Source: Flavobacterium humi (lineage in GTDB: Bacteria > Bacteroidota > Bacteroidia > Flavobacteriales > Flavobacteriaceae). Taken from it: a stretch of DNA of 64,000 bases. The translations under genes were made by a program, and so were the position numbers. The DNA lies in the NCBI RefSeq assembly GCF_004745595.1, contig NZ_SRLH01000005.1:186001-250000 (forward strand), read 5' to 3'. This document shows, piece after piece, positions 34,852-42,233 of the stretch. Every line of letters starts with the position of its first letter. The stretch's first letter is position 1. A model generated the notes under the pieces. It searched no databases, was not told the origin of the DNA, and saw nothing but the letters and a program-made list of their open reading frames with translations.

Positions 34852-35067
34852 ATGGATATAGTATCATTAAAGCCCATCGTAAATTCCCTTATTTTCTCAC
34901 TTCTGGGAATCATAATCCTGCTGGTTTCGTATTTCATAATCGAAAAACTGACCCCTGAAAACACCTGGAAAGAGCTTGTGCAGAAAAACAATACTGCTGT
35001 TGCTATTGTTTTAGGGGCACTTATCATTGGAATGTCGATGATCATCAGCGCAGCGATACATGGGTAA
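34852..35067 (+). CDS. DUF350 small membrane protein
   Basis: A 71-residue protein with two membrane helices (LIFSLLGIIILLVSYFII and AVAIVLGALIIGMSMIISAA), which corresponds to one DUF350 unit. It overlaps the next gene by 8 bases. DUF350 proteins recur beside AdoMet-decarboxylase and spermidine-synthase-like genes; the molecular role is not established. Confidence 0.82.
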   Translation: MDIVSLKPIVNSLIFSLLGIIILLVSYFIIEKLTPENTWKELVQKNNTAVAIVLGALIIGMSMIISAAIHG

Positions 35068-36577
35068 AAAATTCCTGAAGTTTGAATTCCTGCTTCTTTT
35101 TGCGGTTTTTACCATTGCAACCTGCGGGCTGGTTTACGAATTGGTCGCCGGGACACTGGCCAGTTATTTATTAGGAGATTCTGTAAAACAATTTTCTTTC
35201 ATCATCGGAGTGTACCTGTTTTCGATGGGAGTAGGTTCGTATTTTTCGAAATTCCTGACTAAAAATATGCTCAACACTTTTGTGGAGATCGAAATTTTGG
35301 TCGGGTTAATCGGAGGATTGAGTTCCGTACTGCTTTTTTTATTGTTTGAGAGCGTTCAGTCCTTTCAATTCATTTTGTATTTTTTGGTTTTCGTGACCGG
35401 TTGCCTAGTTGGCCTTGAAATCCCGCTGCTGATGAATATTCTTAAGGACCGGGTAGAATTCAGGGATTTGGTTTCCAATGTTTTTACTTTCGATTATATC
35501 GGGGCACTGCTGGCCTCCATATTATTCCCTTTGGTATTGGTTCCGAAATTAGGGATCATGGGGACTTCGTTATTCTTCGGGATGATTAACGTGAGTATTG
35601 CCATTGTGCTGTGTTTTGTTTTGAAATCAGAATTGAAAAAGCAAAATATGCTAAAGGCAAAAGCGCTTCTTTCCTTTCTTCTGTTATTGATTGTTTTTAT
35701 TTTTTCAAAAAACATACTGTCCTATTCCGAAGGAAGGCTGTATGGGGAAAATATCATTTATTCCCATTCCACACCTTATCAGCGTATCGTCTTAACGCAT
35801 AATAAAAGCGATTACCGCCTGTACCTCAATAACAACCTGCAGTTCAGTTCGGCAGACGAATACCGTTACCATGAAGCCTTGGTGCATCCTGTAATGTCCA
35901 TGGCAAAAAAAGTGAAAAATGTACTGGTCCTGGGTGGTGGCGATGGCCTTGCCGTCCGTGAGATCCTGAAATACAAAGAGGTGGAAAAAATCACACTGGT
36001 TGACCTGGACGAAGGCATGACCAAACTCTTCAAAACCAATGAAGTCCTGACAGGTTTCAACCAAAATTCCCTCAACAATCCCAAAGTGACCGTCCTGAAC
36101 CAGGATGCTTATATCTGGGCAAAAAACTGCAAAAGCAAATTTGACGTGGTGATCATTGATTTTCCGGATCCATCCAATTATAGTTTAGGGAAATTGTATT
36201 CCCTTAATTTCTATAGTACGGTAAAACAGATCCTTTCTCCCGATGCCACAATCGTCGTCCAGACGACATCACCGTATTTCGCGCCAAAATCGTTTTGGTG
36301 TATCAACAAGACCATGATGGAGGTTTTTCCACAGGTCGATGCCTACCATGCCTATGTTCCTTCCTTCGGGGAATGGGGATTTACTATTGCCATGAATGGT
36401 TTTGGCACTGGTTTCAATCAGGTAAAAAGACAGGTTAACGGATTGAGGTTTTACAATTACCAGTTTGACAAATTCAATTATTTTTCCAAAGACATGGTTT
36501 CAAAAGAAGTTGAAATCAATAGGCTGGACAATCAAATCTTAGTACGTTATTTCGATGAAGAATGGGGTAAATTATAA
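35060..36577 (+). CDS. Membrane-anchored aminopropyltransferase (spermidine synthase-like)
   Basis: A 505-residue fusion. The first ~210 residues hold about seven membrane helices (ATCGLVYELVAGTLASYLLG, IIGVYLFSMGVGSYF and so on). The C-terminal domain is spermidine-synthase-like: Tyr/His motif near HSTPYQRIVL, VLVLGGGDGLAVREIL (about 288-303) for decarboxylated AdoMet binding, TLVDLDEG, and VVIIDFPDPSNYSLGKLY (about 362-380) with the catalytic Asp. It should use the product of the SpeD-like protein to aminopropylate an amine acceptor, maybe at the membrane. The acceptor is unknown. Confidence 0.88.
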   Translation: MGKKFLKFEFLLLFAVFTIATCGLVYELVAGTLASYLLGDSVKQFSFIIGVYLFSMGVGSYFSKFLTKNMLNTFVEIEILVGLIGGLSSVLLFLLFESVQSFQFILYFLVFVTGCLVGLEIPLLMNILKDRVEFRDLVSNVFTFDYIGALLASILFPLVLVPKLGIMGTSLFFGMINVSIAIVLCFVLKSELKKQNMLKAKALLSFLLLLIVFIFSKNILSYSEGRLYGENIIYSHSTPYQRIVLTHNKSDYRLYLNNNLQFSSADEYRYHEALVHPVMSMAKKVKNVLVLGGGDGLAVREILKYKEVEKITLVDLDEGMTKLFKTNEVLTGFNQNSLNNPKVTVLNQDAYIWAKNCKSKFDVVIIDFPDPSNYSLGKLYSLNFYSTVKQILSPDATIVVQTTSPYFAPKSFWCINKTMMEVFPQVDAYHAYVPSFGEWGFTIAMNGFGTGFNQVKRQVNGLRFYNYQFDKFNYFSKDMVSKEVEINRLDNQILVRYFDEEWGKL

Positions 36578-38183
36578 GTATTCCAGGCGGAATTTCGTAA
36601 AAGGAATCGGGGCTGCCTTGCTCATGGTCCCTTTTTTGCAGTTTTGTACCGATAAGATTGCCACGCTACTCATTCGGTTGTCCGGGACCAATCATATTTT
36701 GGGGCATAAATTGCGTATAGGGGATTTTCCAAAACCGACCCGCAAAATCCATATCCCGTACCTTATTGTCGGCGGCGGGATCTCCGGTTTGAGCGCTGCG
36801 AGGCAATTGGTTAAAAAAGGCAAAACCGATTTTTTAATGATAGAAATGGAAGGCCATCTGGGCGGGAATTCTTCCAACGGGGAAAACCAATATTCTAAGT
36901 TTCCTTTGGGAGCTCATTATCTGCCGTTGCCTAATTTCCAGGACAAGGAATTGTTGCAGTTTCTAAAAGAAGAGGCCATAATTTTAGGATATGATGCCAA
37001 TGGTTTTCCGGTTTTTGATGAATTACAGCTCACCTTCGCGCCGGAAGAACGGTTGTTTTATAAGAACAATTGGCAGGAAGGATTGGTTCCGAAAACAGGG
37101 AATACAACAAACGATGACCTTCAGTTTGAACGTTTTTTTTCTGAAATGGATGTTTTCAGGCGGGCAAAGGGAGAAGATGGTAAGTTTTTGTTTGATATTC
37201 CGTTATCACGTTCTTCTTCAGATGGAAAAACAAGGGATTTAGATCTTATAACCATGAAAAAATGGCTACAGGGCAAGGATTTCAGTTCTCAGCCTCTTTT
37301 CGAATATATAGATTATTGCTGCAGGGACGATTTCGGGTTGGGGATCGAATATGTTTCGGCCTGGGCCGGGATGTATTATTTCTGTGCCAGGAAACAGGAT
37401 GCAGCACCGGATAAAAAGGACAATGTACTTACCTGGCCTGAAGGAAATGCGCGTTTGGCATCGCATTTAAAAAAATATACAAAAGGCAAAACCCTTACCA
37501 ACCATTTGGTTTATGAAGTGAAAATACAGGACGGCACAGCCATTGTCAAGGCTTTTGATGCCGTGCATAAAGATTCCGTTGAGATTACCGCCGATACATT
37601 AATCATGGCTACGCCTCAGTTCGTGAATCAATATGTGATCGGAAACAGGAAAACATTCACTAAAGAATTTCAGTATGCGCCATGGCTTTTGGCTACATTA
37701 ACAGTTCCTGGCTTGTCTGACAATTCCAGTTTTCCGCTGTGCTGGGACAATGTGATCCATGGTTCTGCAGGATTGGGTTACATTTATGACCAGCACCAAT
37801 CTGTAAAGCAAGTGCAGGAAAAGAAAGTGATTACCTATTACCGCTGTTTCCCGTCTGCGGATTTGCGCAAAACAAGAAGGGATTTCTATAGCCGCAAAGA
37901 AGAGTATTGGAAACAATTGGTTTTCGAAGATTTAAAAACAGCCCATCCGGATATAGAAACCATCACTGAGCAAATGGACATTCATCTGTTAGGGCACGGA
38001 ATGATTAGTGCCGTGCCGGGATTTATATTTGGAGAAGCCAAAAAGAAAGCCGCCCAGCCTATTGGCAATACGATTTTCTTTGCCCATTCGGATTTGTCCG
38101 GGATTTCTGTTTTTGAAGAAGCTTTTCACCAGGGGATTAATGTTGTAAACCAGATACTCGATGGACCAGCCTTGGATACATAA
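36555..38183 (+). CDS. Tat-exported FAD-dependent oxidoreductase
   Basis: A 542-residue flavoprotein. N-terminal twin-arginine signal YSRRNFVKGIGAALLMVPFL predicts folded export; then the dinucleotide motif YLIVGGGISGLSAARQL (about 69-86) and MIEMEGHLGGNS. The C-terminal region (FAHSDLSGISVFEEAFHQG) is typical of amine-oxidase-type FAD proteins. Because it overlaps the aminopropyltransferase gene by 23 bases, polyamine or aminopropylated product oxidation outside the cytoplasm is a reasonable inference, not shown by the sequence. Confidence 0.85.
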   Translation: MKNGVNYKYSRRNFVKGIGAALLMVPFLQFCTDKIATLLIRLSGTNHILGHKLRIGDFPKPTRKIHIPYLIVGGGISGLSAARQLVKKGKTDFLMIEMEGHLGGNSSNGENQYSKFPLGAHYLPLPNFQDKELLQFLKEEAIILGYDANGFPVFDELQLTFAPEERLFYKNNWQEGLVPKTGNTTNDDLQFERFFSEMDVFRRAKGEDGKFLFDIPLSRSSSDGKTRDLDLITMKKWLQGKDFSSQPLFEYIDYCCRDDFGLGIEYVSAWAGMYYFCARKQDAAPDKKDNVLTWPEGNARLASHLKKYTKGKTLTNHLVYEVKIQDGTAIVKAFDAVHKDSVEITADTLIMATPQFVNQYVIGNRKTFTKEFQYAPWLLATLTVPGLSDNSSFPLCWDNVIHGSAGLGYIYDQHQSVKQVQEKKVITYYRCFPSADLRKTRRDFYSRKEEYWKQLVFEDLKTAHPDIETITEQMDIHLLGHGMISAVPGFIFGEAKKKAAQPIGNTIFFAHSDLSGISVFEEAFHQGINVVNQILDGPALDT

Positions 38184-39177
38184 ACCCAAAACGGATAGTA
38201 TTTTCATCCTGGCGCCGTCATTTTTTGTACTGGCTGTTATTTTCATGTTCCAAGGATCCATTCAAACCATTGAGGAGCATTTTCCCTTTTATACCTGGCT
38301 TTTCCTCATCGTTTTTATAGACGTTGCCCATGTGTATGCAACTTTGTTCAAAACGTATTTCGTATCTGCCGAATTCAAAAAAAACAAAAGGCTGCTGCTG
38401 ATCCTGCCTGCTTTTTGTTTTGGAGCCGGAATGCTTCTTTTTGCTTTCGGGAGTGCGGTTTTTTGGTCGGTCCTGGCGTATGTGGCGGTATTTCATTTTA
38501 TCAGGCAGCAGTATGGGTTTATGCGGCTGTATTCCAGGTTGGAAGCAAAAACAAAAGCCGGGGTTTTTATAGACAATCTCATTATCTATACGGCAACCGG
38601 TTACCCTATGCTGTATTGGTTTTTGTCTTCGCCAAGAAAATTCAATTGGTTTGTCGAAAATGAATTCTTCCATTTGCAGAGCCCGTTGCTTCTCAAGATA
38701 TCCGGCCTGCTGTATTTCTTGATTATAGGATTTTATGTCGTAAGGACGTTGTATAAGGCCTTTCGTGAAAAATATTTTAATATCCCCAAAAATGCTATTA
38801 TAACAGGCACAGCGCTTTCCTGGTATTTCGGGATTGTTTATTTTAACGATGATTTTATTTTCACCCTGCTCAATGTTGTCTCCCATGGCATTCCGTACAT
38901 GGCACTGGTTTATCTAAAAGAGATAGACAAGAAAGACCGTCAGGAATTAGGCGTGTTGCATTTTTTTAAAAACAGCAAAGGGCTCTTTTTGTATGTCGCT
39001 GTTTTATTGCTGATCGCTTTCTCCGAAGAATACCTCTGGGAAGTCCTGGTCTGGAATGAGCAGTTTTCACTTCACAACCTGCATTTTTCAAATTGGCAGT
39101 TCCTACTGGTCCCTTTGCTGACGGTTCCGCAATTCACACATTATATTTTAGATGGTTTTATATGGAAATCCAAATAA
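38161..39177 (+). CDS. Polytopic membrane protein with conserved-looking histidines
   Basis: A 338-residue protein with about eight to nine membrane helices and no signal peptide. Histidines fall in or near membrane segments: DVAHVYATLF, VFHFIRQQYG, VVSHGIPYM, and QFTHYILDGFIW near the C-terminus. This layout recalls membrane-bound metal enzymes such as Brp/Blh-like dioxygenases or fatty-acid hydroxylases, but I cannot assign a family. It overlaps the FAD protein gene by 23 bases and closes the operon, followed by a strong terminator. Confidence 0.75.
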   Translation: MDQPWIHKPKTDSIFILAPSFFVLAVIFMFQGSIQTIEEHFPFYTWLFLIVFIDVAHVYATLFKTYFVSAEFKKNKRLLLILPAFCFGAGMLLFAFGSAVFWSVLAYVAVFHFIRQQYGFMRLYSRLEAKTKAGVFIDNLIIYTATGYPMLYWFLSSPRKFNWFVENEFFHLQSPLLLKISGLLYFLIIGFYVVRTLYKAFREKYFNIPKNAIITGTALSWYFGIVYFNDDFIFTLLNVVSHGIPYMALVYLKEIDKKDRQELGVLHFFKNSKGLFLYVAVLLLIAFSEEYLWEVLVWNEQFSLHNLHFSNWQFLLVPLLTVPQFTHYILDGFIWKSK

Positions 39178-39205
39178 AAACGCCCCTAAATCCAGGGGCG
39201 TCTGT
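39177..39205. terminator. Bidirectional terminator after the polyamine-like operon
   Basis: ACGCCCCT / AGGGGCGT stem with 6-nt loop, preceded by an A-run; shared with the convergent DUF3050 gene. Confidence 0.8.
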
Positions 39206-39987
39206 TATACTACTAAATGCTGTTCGTGTATGTGCTCTTCGATGGCATTCCAGAGGCCAATCCTTTTTTCCAGTGCCGCTACCGAAACTTCTTCGGCTTC
39301 CTTCCATTTCTGAGGGTTTTCACCACAAAGTTCCGTAATCATCTGCATCGCCATCGGGCCGTGCTCATCGGCATCAAGCTCAATATGCCTCTCAAAATAA
39401 TACAGCAGTTTTGACAAATCGGTTTGAGGGAAATTGGCTTTGAAATTCTTAAGGATTTCGGTAAACATAACCGGGATCAAATCTTCCCTGCCAAAAGTAA
39501 ACGCGGCTGCAATCTTATGCGGTTTGCCTTCTTCTATTACACGGAAGGTAAAATCCAAAAAAGCTTTTACATCAGGGTGTAGCCGGCTTGTTTTTATAGA
39601 AATGAAAATGTTCTTCGTAACCATAACATCTTCTAAAAAAGCGTCAATGGCTGAGGTATCCGCACCACAGGCCTGCATCGCTTCGAGGTACATCTCAAAA
39701 TGGCTCTGCCTTCTTCCGTCTATGGCAAGATCCGTTTCTTCCGCCAGTACGATTTCGTTGATCAGGTACCGCATTTCGGGGTTGCTTGTGGCAAACCAGG
39801 GTGTAGTGGTACACGTCAGTTTCTGCTGTAAGGCTTTCAGTAAGGACATGAAATCCCAAACCGCAAACACATGGGTTTCCAGAAAACGATGCAAATCGTT
39901 TATATTCTGAATGTGCTGGTATAGAGGGTGATGGAGTAAGATATCCTTTTGAGCCCGGATATTCTCATTGATATGTTGTACCGTCAT
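39205..39987 (-). CDS. DUF3050 family protein (haem-oxygenase-like fold)
   Basis: A 260-residue soluble helical protein of the DUF3050 family; HHPLYQHI, LHRFLETHVFAVWDFM and YFERHIELDADEHGPM carry several His/Glu that could bind a metal pair, as in haem-oxygenase-like diiron oxidases (HDO type). Function is not assigned; the metal idea is inference from the His/Glu pattern. A hairpin at 40013-40040 lies just upstream of its start. Confidence 0.82.
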   Translation of the reverse strand: MTVQHINENIRAQKDILLHHPLYQHIQNINDLHRFLETHVFAVWDFMSLLKALQQKLTCTTTPWFATSNPEMRYLINEIVLAEETDLAIDGRRQSHFEMYLEAMQACGADTSAIDAFLEDVMVTKNIFISIKTSRLHPDVKAFLDFTFRVIEEGKPHKIAAAFTFGREDLIPVMFTEILKNFKANFPQTDLSKLLYYFERHIELDADEHGPMAMQMITELCGENPQKWKEAEEVSVAALEKRIGLWNAIEEHIHEQHLVV

Positions 39988-40012
39988 AGTGAGATAATTT
40001 ACACAAAAATAG

Positions 40013-40040
40013 AAAAGCTTCTCTTTATGGGGAAGCTTTT
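40013..40040. terminator. Hairpin on the left flank of the tandem repeat array
   Basis: AAAAGCTTC / GAAGCTTTT stem, 10-base loop, with A/T runs on both sides. No known gene ends here, unless the repeat array is transcribed. Confidence 0.5.
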
Positions 40041-40099
40041 TAACATCGAATTTATCAATGGCATGATTGGCAAAACGTATAATTTACGGTTTTATGGCC

Positions 40100-40277
40100 G
40101 TTTGCACAGCCTTGTGTACCGTTTGCACAGCCATGTGTATCGTTTGCACAGGCTTGTGTAGTGTTTGCATAGCCATGTGTAGTGTTTGCACAGCCTTGTG
40201 TACCGTTTGCATAGCCATGTGTATCGTTTGCATAGGCTTGTGTAGTGTTTGCATAGCCTTGTGTATTGTTTGCACAG
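40100..40277 (+). repeat. 21-bp tandem repeat, 8.5 copies
   Basis: Eight units of exactly 21 bp start at 40100, 40121, 40142, 40163, 40184, 40205, 40226 and 40247, with a partial ninth to 40277. Each begins GTTTGCA(C/T)AG and contains TGTGTA. Units 1-4 and 5-8 form an 84-bp super-repeat (unit 1 equals unit 5; 2/6 and 3/7 differ by one base). Both strands stay open through the array; the minus frame gives heptads of type QT(V/I/L)H(K/M)(A/P)(V/M). It fills the 372-base gap between the DUF3050 and acyl-CoA dehydrogenase genes and is flanked by terminator-like hairpins. Confidence 0.95.
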
Positions 40278-40290
40278 AAAGGATCAAAAC

Positions 40291-40322
40291 AAAAAAAGCC
40301 TCCTGTTTCCGGGAAGCTTTTA
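40291..40322 (-). terminator. Terminator after acyl-CoA dehydrogenase
   Basis: On the minus strand AAGCTTCC and GGAGGCTT form a stem followed by seven T residues, 38 bases after the stop codon. Confidence 0.75.
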
Positions 40323-40359
40323 AGGTTGAATTTAATAACTAAATTAAAATCCTGATTTA

Positions 40360-41538
40360 TTATTTGAATGCCGAAATTCCGGTAACATCCATACCTGTTA
40401 TAAGTAAATGGATATCATGCGTTCCTTCATAGGTAATTACAGATTCCAAGTTCATCATGTGGCGCATGATTGAATATTCTCCGGTAATACCCATTCCGCC
40501 CAGCATTTGGCGTGCTTCACGGGCAATTTCCACTGCCATGTTCACATTATTTCTTTTGGCCATTGAAATTTGAGCGGAAGTAGCTCTTCCTTCATTTCTC
40601 AATACACCCAATCTCCAGGTCAACAATTGTGCTTTTGTAATTTCAGTGATCATTTCAGCCAATTTCTTTTGCTGTAATTGCGTACCGCCAATAGGTTTGT
40701 CAAACTGGATACGCTCTTTAGAATAGCGCAATGCCGTATCATAACAGTCCATTGCAGCTCCAATCGCGCCCCATGCAATCCCGTAACGTGCCGAATCAAG
40801 GCAGCCCAGCGGTGCGCCCAATCCGGATTTGTTTGGCAATAGGTTTTCCTTTGGAACTTTTACATTGTCAAAAATCAATTCTCCAGTTGCAGAAGCCCTC
40901 AATGACCATTTGTTATGTGTTTCAGGAGTTGTAAATCCTTCCATTCCTCTTTCTACGATCAAACCGTGGATTCTTCCTGTTTCATCTTTTGCCCATACCA
41001 CTGCGATATCTGCAAAAGGTGCATTGGAAATCCACATTTTGGCACCGTTCAATAAATAATGGTCGCCCATGTCTTTAAAGTTGGTCACCATGCCACCCGG
41101 ATTAGAACCATGGTCCGGTTCTGTCAATCCGAAACAACCGATGAATTCCCCGGTAGCCAGTTTTGGCAAATATTTCATTCTTTGTTCCTCGTTCCCGTAT
41201 TTCCAGATCGGATACATCACTAATGAGGATTGTACCGATGAAGTAGAACGCACTCCAGAATCACCACGCTCGATTTCCTGCATGATCAACCCGTAGGATA
41301 TCTGATCCAGGCCGGCACCGCCATATTCTTCTGGTATGTAAGGCCCAAAACCGCCAATTTCCGCCAACCCTTTTACAAGTTGCTTCGGAAATTCCGCTTT
41401 TTGTGCATATTCTTCGATGATCGGGGATACTTCGCGTTTAACCCAGGCACGTGCCGAGTCGCGCACTAATTTATGTTCGTCAGACAATAAATCGTCTAAT
41501 AAGTAATAATCAGGAGCTTGAAATAAGTCTGGTCTCAT
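40360..41538 (-). CDS. Acyl-CoA dehydrogenase, glutaryl-CoA dehydrogenase-like
   Basis: A 392-residue FAD flavoprotein. GVRSTSSVQSSLVMYPI is the segment that in glutaryl-CoA dehydrogenases carries the carboxylate-binding Arg, GLTEPDHGSNPGGM is the FAD-binding loop and SVITYEGTHDIHLL contains the catalytic Glu. This supports glutaryl-CoA oxidation to crotonyl-CoA (Lys/Trp breakdown) more than a plain short-chain enzyme. Start at 41538 (MRPDLFQAPD) because the -7 box at 41563-41570 overlaps the earlier in-frame start. Monocistronic. Confidence 0.92.
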   Translation of the reverse strand: MRPDLFQAPDYYLLDDLLSDEHKLVRDSARAWVKREVSPIIEEYAQKAEFPKQLVKGLAEIGGFGPYIPEEYGGAGLDQISYGLIMQEIERGDSGVRSTSSVQSSLVMYPIWKYGNEEQRMKYLPKLATGEFIGCFGLTEPDHGSNPGGMVTNFKDMGDHYLLNGAKMWISNAPFADIAVVWAKDETGRIHGLIVERGMEGFTTPETHNKWSLRASATGELIFDNVKVPKENLLPNKSGLGAPLGCLDSARYGIAWGAIGAAMDCYDTALRYSKERIQFDKPIGGTQLQQKKLAEMITEITKAQLLTWRLGVLRNEGRATSAQISMAKRNNVNMAVEIAREARQMLGGMGITGEYSIMRHMMNLESVITYEGTHDIHLLITGMDVTGISAFK

Positions 41539-41562
41539 TATGTATAGTTTTTTAAATCGCAG

Positions 41563-41570
41563 CAAATTTA
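41563..41570 (-). promoter_or_regulatory. -7 box of the acyl-CoA dehydrogenase gene
   Basis: TAAATTTG on the minus strand, exact TAnnTTTG, 24 bases before the chosen start; a TTG lies 15 bases upstream, slightly short of the usual spacing. Confidence 0.55.
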
Positions 41571-41709
41571 CATAAAGAAATGTAACAAATCAATGATGTA
41601 TTGTTATAATCTTACATAATTAATCTTTCCCCAATTAAATCAGGACAAATTGAAAGCCTTCGATTTGCAATAACGTAAGAAATTTCAGTAAAATTTAACG
41701 TTTTGCATT

Positions 41710-41739
41710 TTGTAGTTACGCAATTAAAAAATATTTTTA
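41710..41739 (+). promoter_or_regulatory. Candidate promoter of peptide A gene
   Basis: TTG at 41710-41712, 19 bases, TATTTTTA at 41732-41739 (one mismatch from TAnnTTTG). It implies a leader of about 100 bases that contains the conserved element at 41788-41821. The rest of the 311-base gap 41539-41849 is AT-rich and shows no gene. Confidence 0.4.
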
Positions 41740-41787
41740 CAGTAATTTCTTATCAAAAAAATAAAACCAAAATAGGTTGAAGATAAA

Positions 41788-41821
41788 AGACATAAGTCCC
41801 AAGTGTCTTAAAATGATTGGG
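41788..41821 (+). promoter_or_regulatory. Conserved 5' element of leader-peptide genes, copy A
   Basis: AGACA-N11-TGTCT inverted repeat followed by TNAAATGATTGGG, ending 28 bases before the start codon. The same element (19 of 21 bases over 41801-41821) occurs at 46080-46112 before peptide B, over 4 kb away, at nearly the same distance from the ATG. Confidence 0.7.
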
Positions 41822-41849
41822 ATAGTTCCAAATTTTAAAACTTTTAATC

Positions 41850-42068
41850 ATGTTAAAAAACATTTTGACCTTACCTGGAGCTCAGGCATTGTCTACAAAA
41901 GAGCAAAAAGCCATTAACGGAGGGATTCCGGCAGGCTGTCATTACGAAACATGGCCAGGCACTAGCCTGGAAAATTGCCAGGAAAATTTAGGAGGAAAAG
42001 GGTTCACCTATTCTAACGGAATCTGCAAAGCGTATTTCTGCAGAACAATCGTTCCGCCACCGTATTAA
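41850..42068 (+). CDS. Double-glycine leader peptide A, 4-Cys core
   Basis: A 72-residue precursor. The 25-residue leader starts MLKNILTLPGAQAL and ends KEQKAINGG, a typical C39-type double-glycine leader of Bacteroidota. The predicted mature peptide is 47 residues with cysteines at core positions 5, 18, 34 and 39 and a PPPY tail. The even Cys count fits disulfide bonding by the VKOR/thioredoxin fusion encoded nearby. It has its own 5' element and terminator, so it is transcribed alone. Antimicrobial or signalling roles are both possible. Confidence 0.85.
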   Translation: MLKNILTLPGAQALSTKEQKAINGGIPAGCHYETWPGTSLENCQENLGGKGFTYSNGICKAYFCRTIVPPPY

Positions 42069-42096
42069 TAGCAGGCAGTTTCAATAGTAAATGACG

Positions 42097-42132
42097 AAAA
42101 AGCAGGCAGGATATAATTTTTCCTGCTTTTTT
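42097..42132 (+). terminator. Terminator after peptide A
   Basis: AAAAAGCAGG / CCTGCTTTTTT stem with a 15-base loop, 29 bases after the stop codon. Confidence 0.75.
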
Positions 42133-42179
42133 GTTGTAACTAAAGACCGGGAAGATAAAAGCGGACGCCGGGAATGGCT

Positions 42180-42210
42180 TTGATTATTACATCTTAATAA
42201 GTTACTTTTG
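42180..42210 (+). promoter_or_regulatory. Promoter of the TPR-AraC regulator gene
   Basis: TTG at 42180-42182, 20 bases, TACTTTTG at 42203-42210: exact flavobacterial promoter, 24 bases before the start codon. Confidence 0.65.
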
Positions 42211-42233
42211 GTGCAATTTTACGATACCTACCC

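Noticed and set aside
40100..40277. CRISPR array
   Set aside because: The units are contiguous 21-bp tandem copies without spacers and no cas genes are near.
40084..40342. Coding sequences through the 21-bp array on either strand
   Set aside because: Both frames need a TTG start and have no promoter match; kept only as a hypothesis in the findings.
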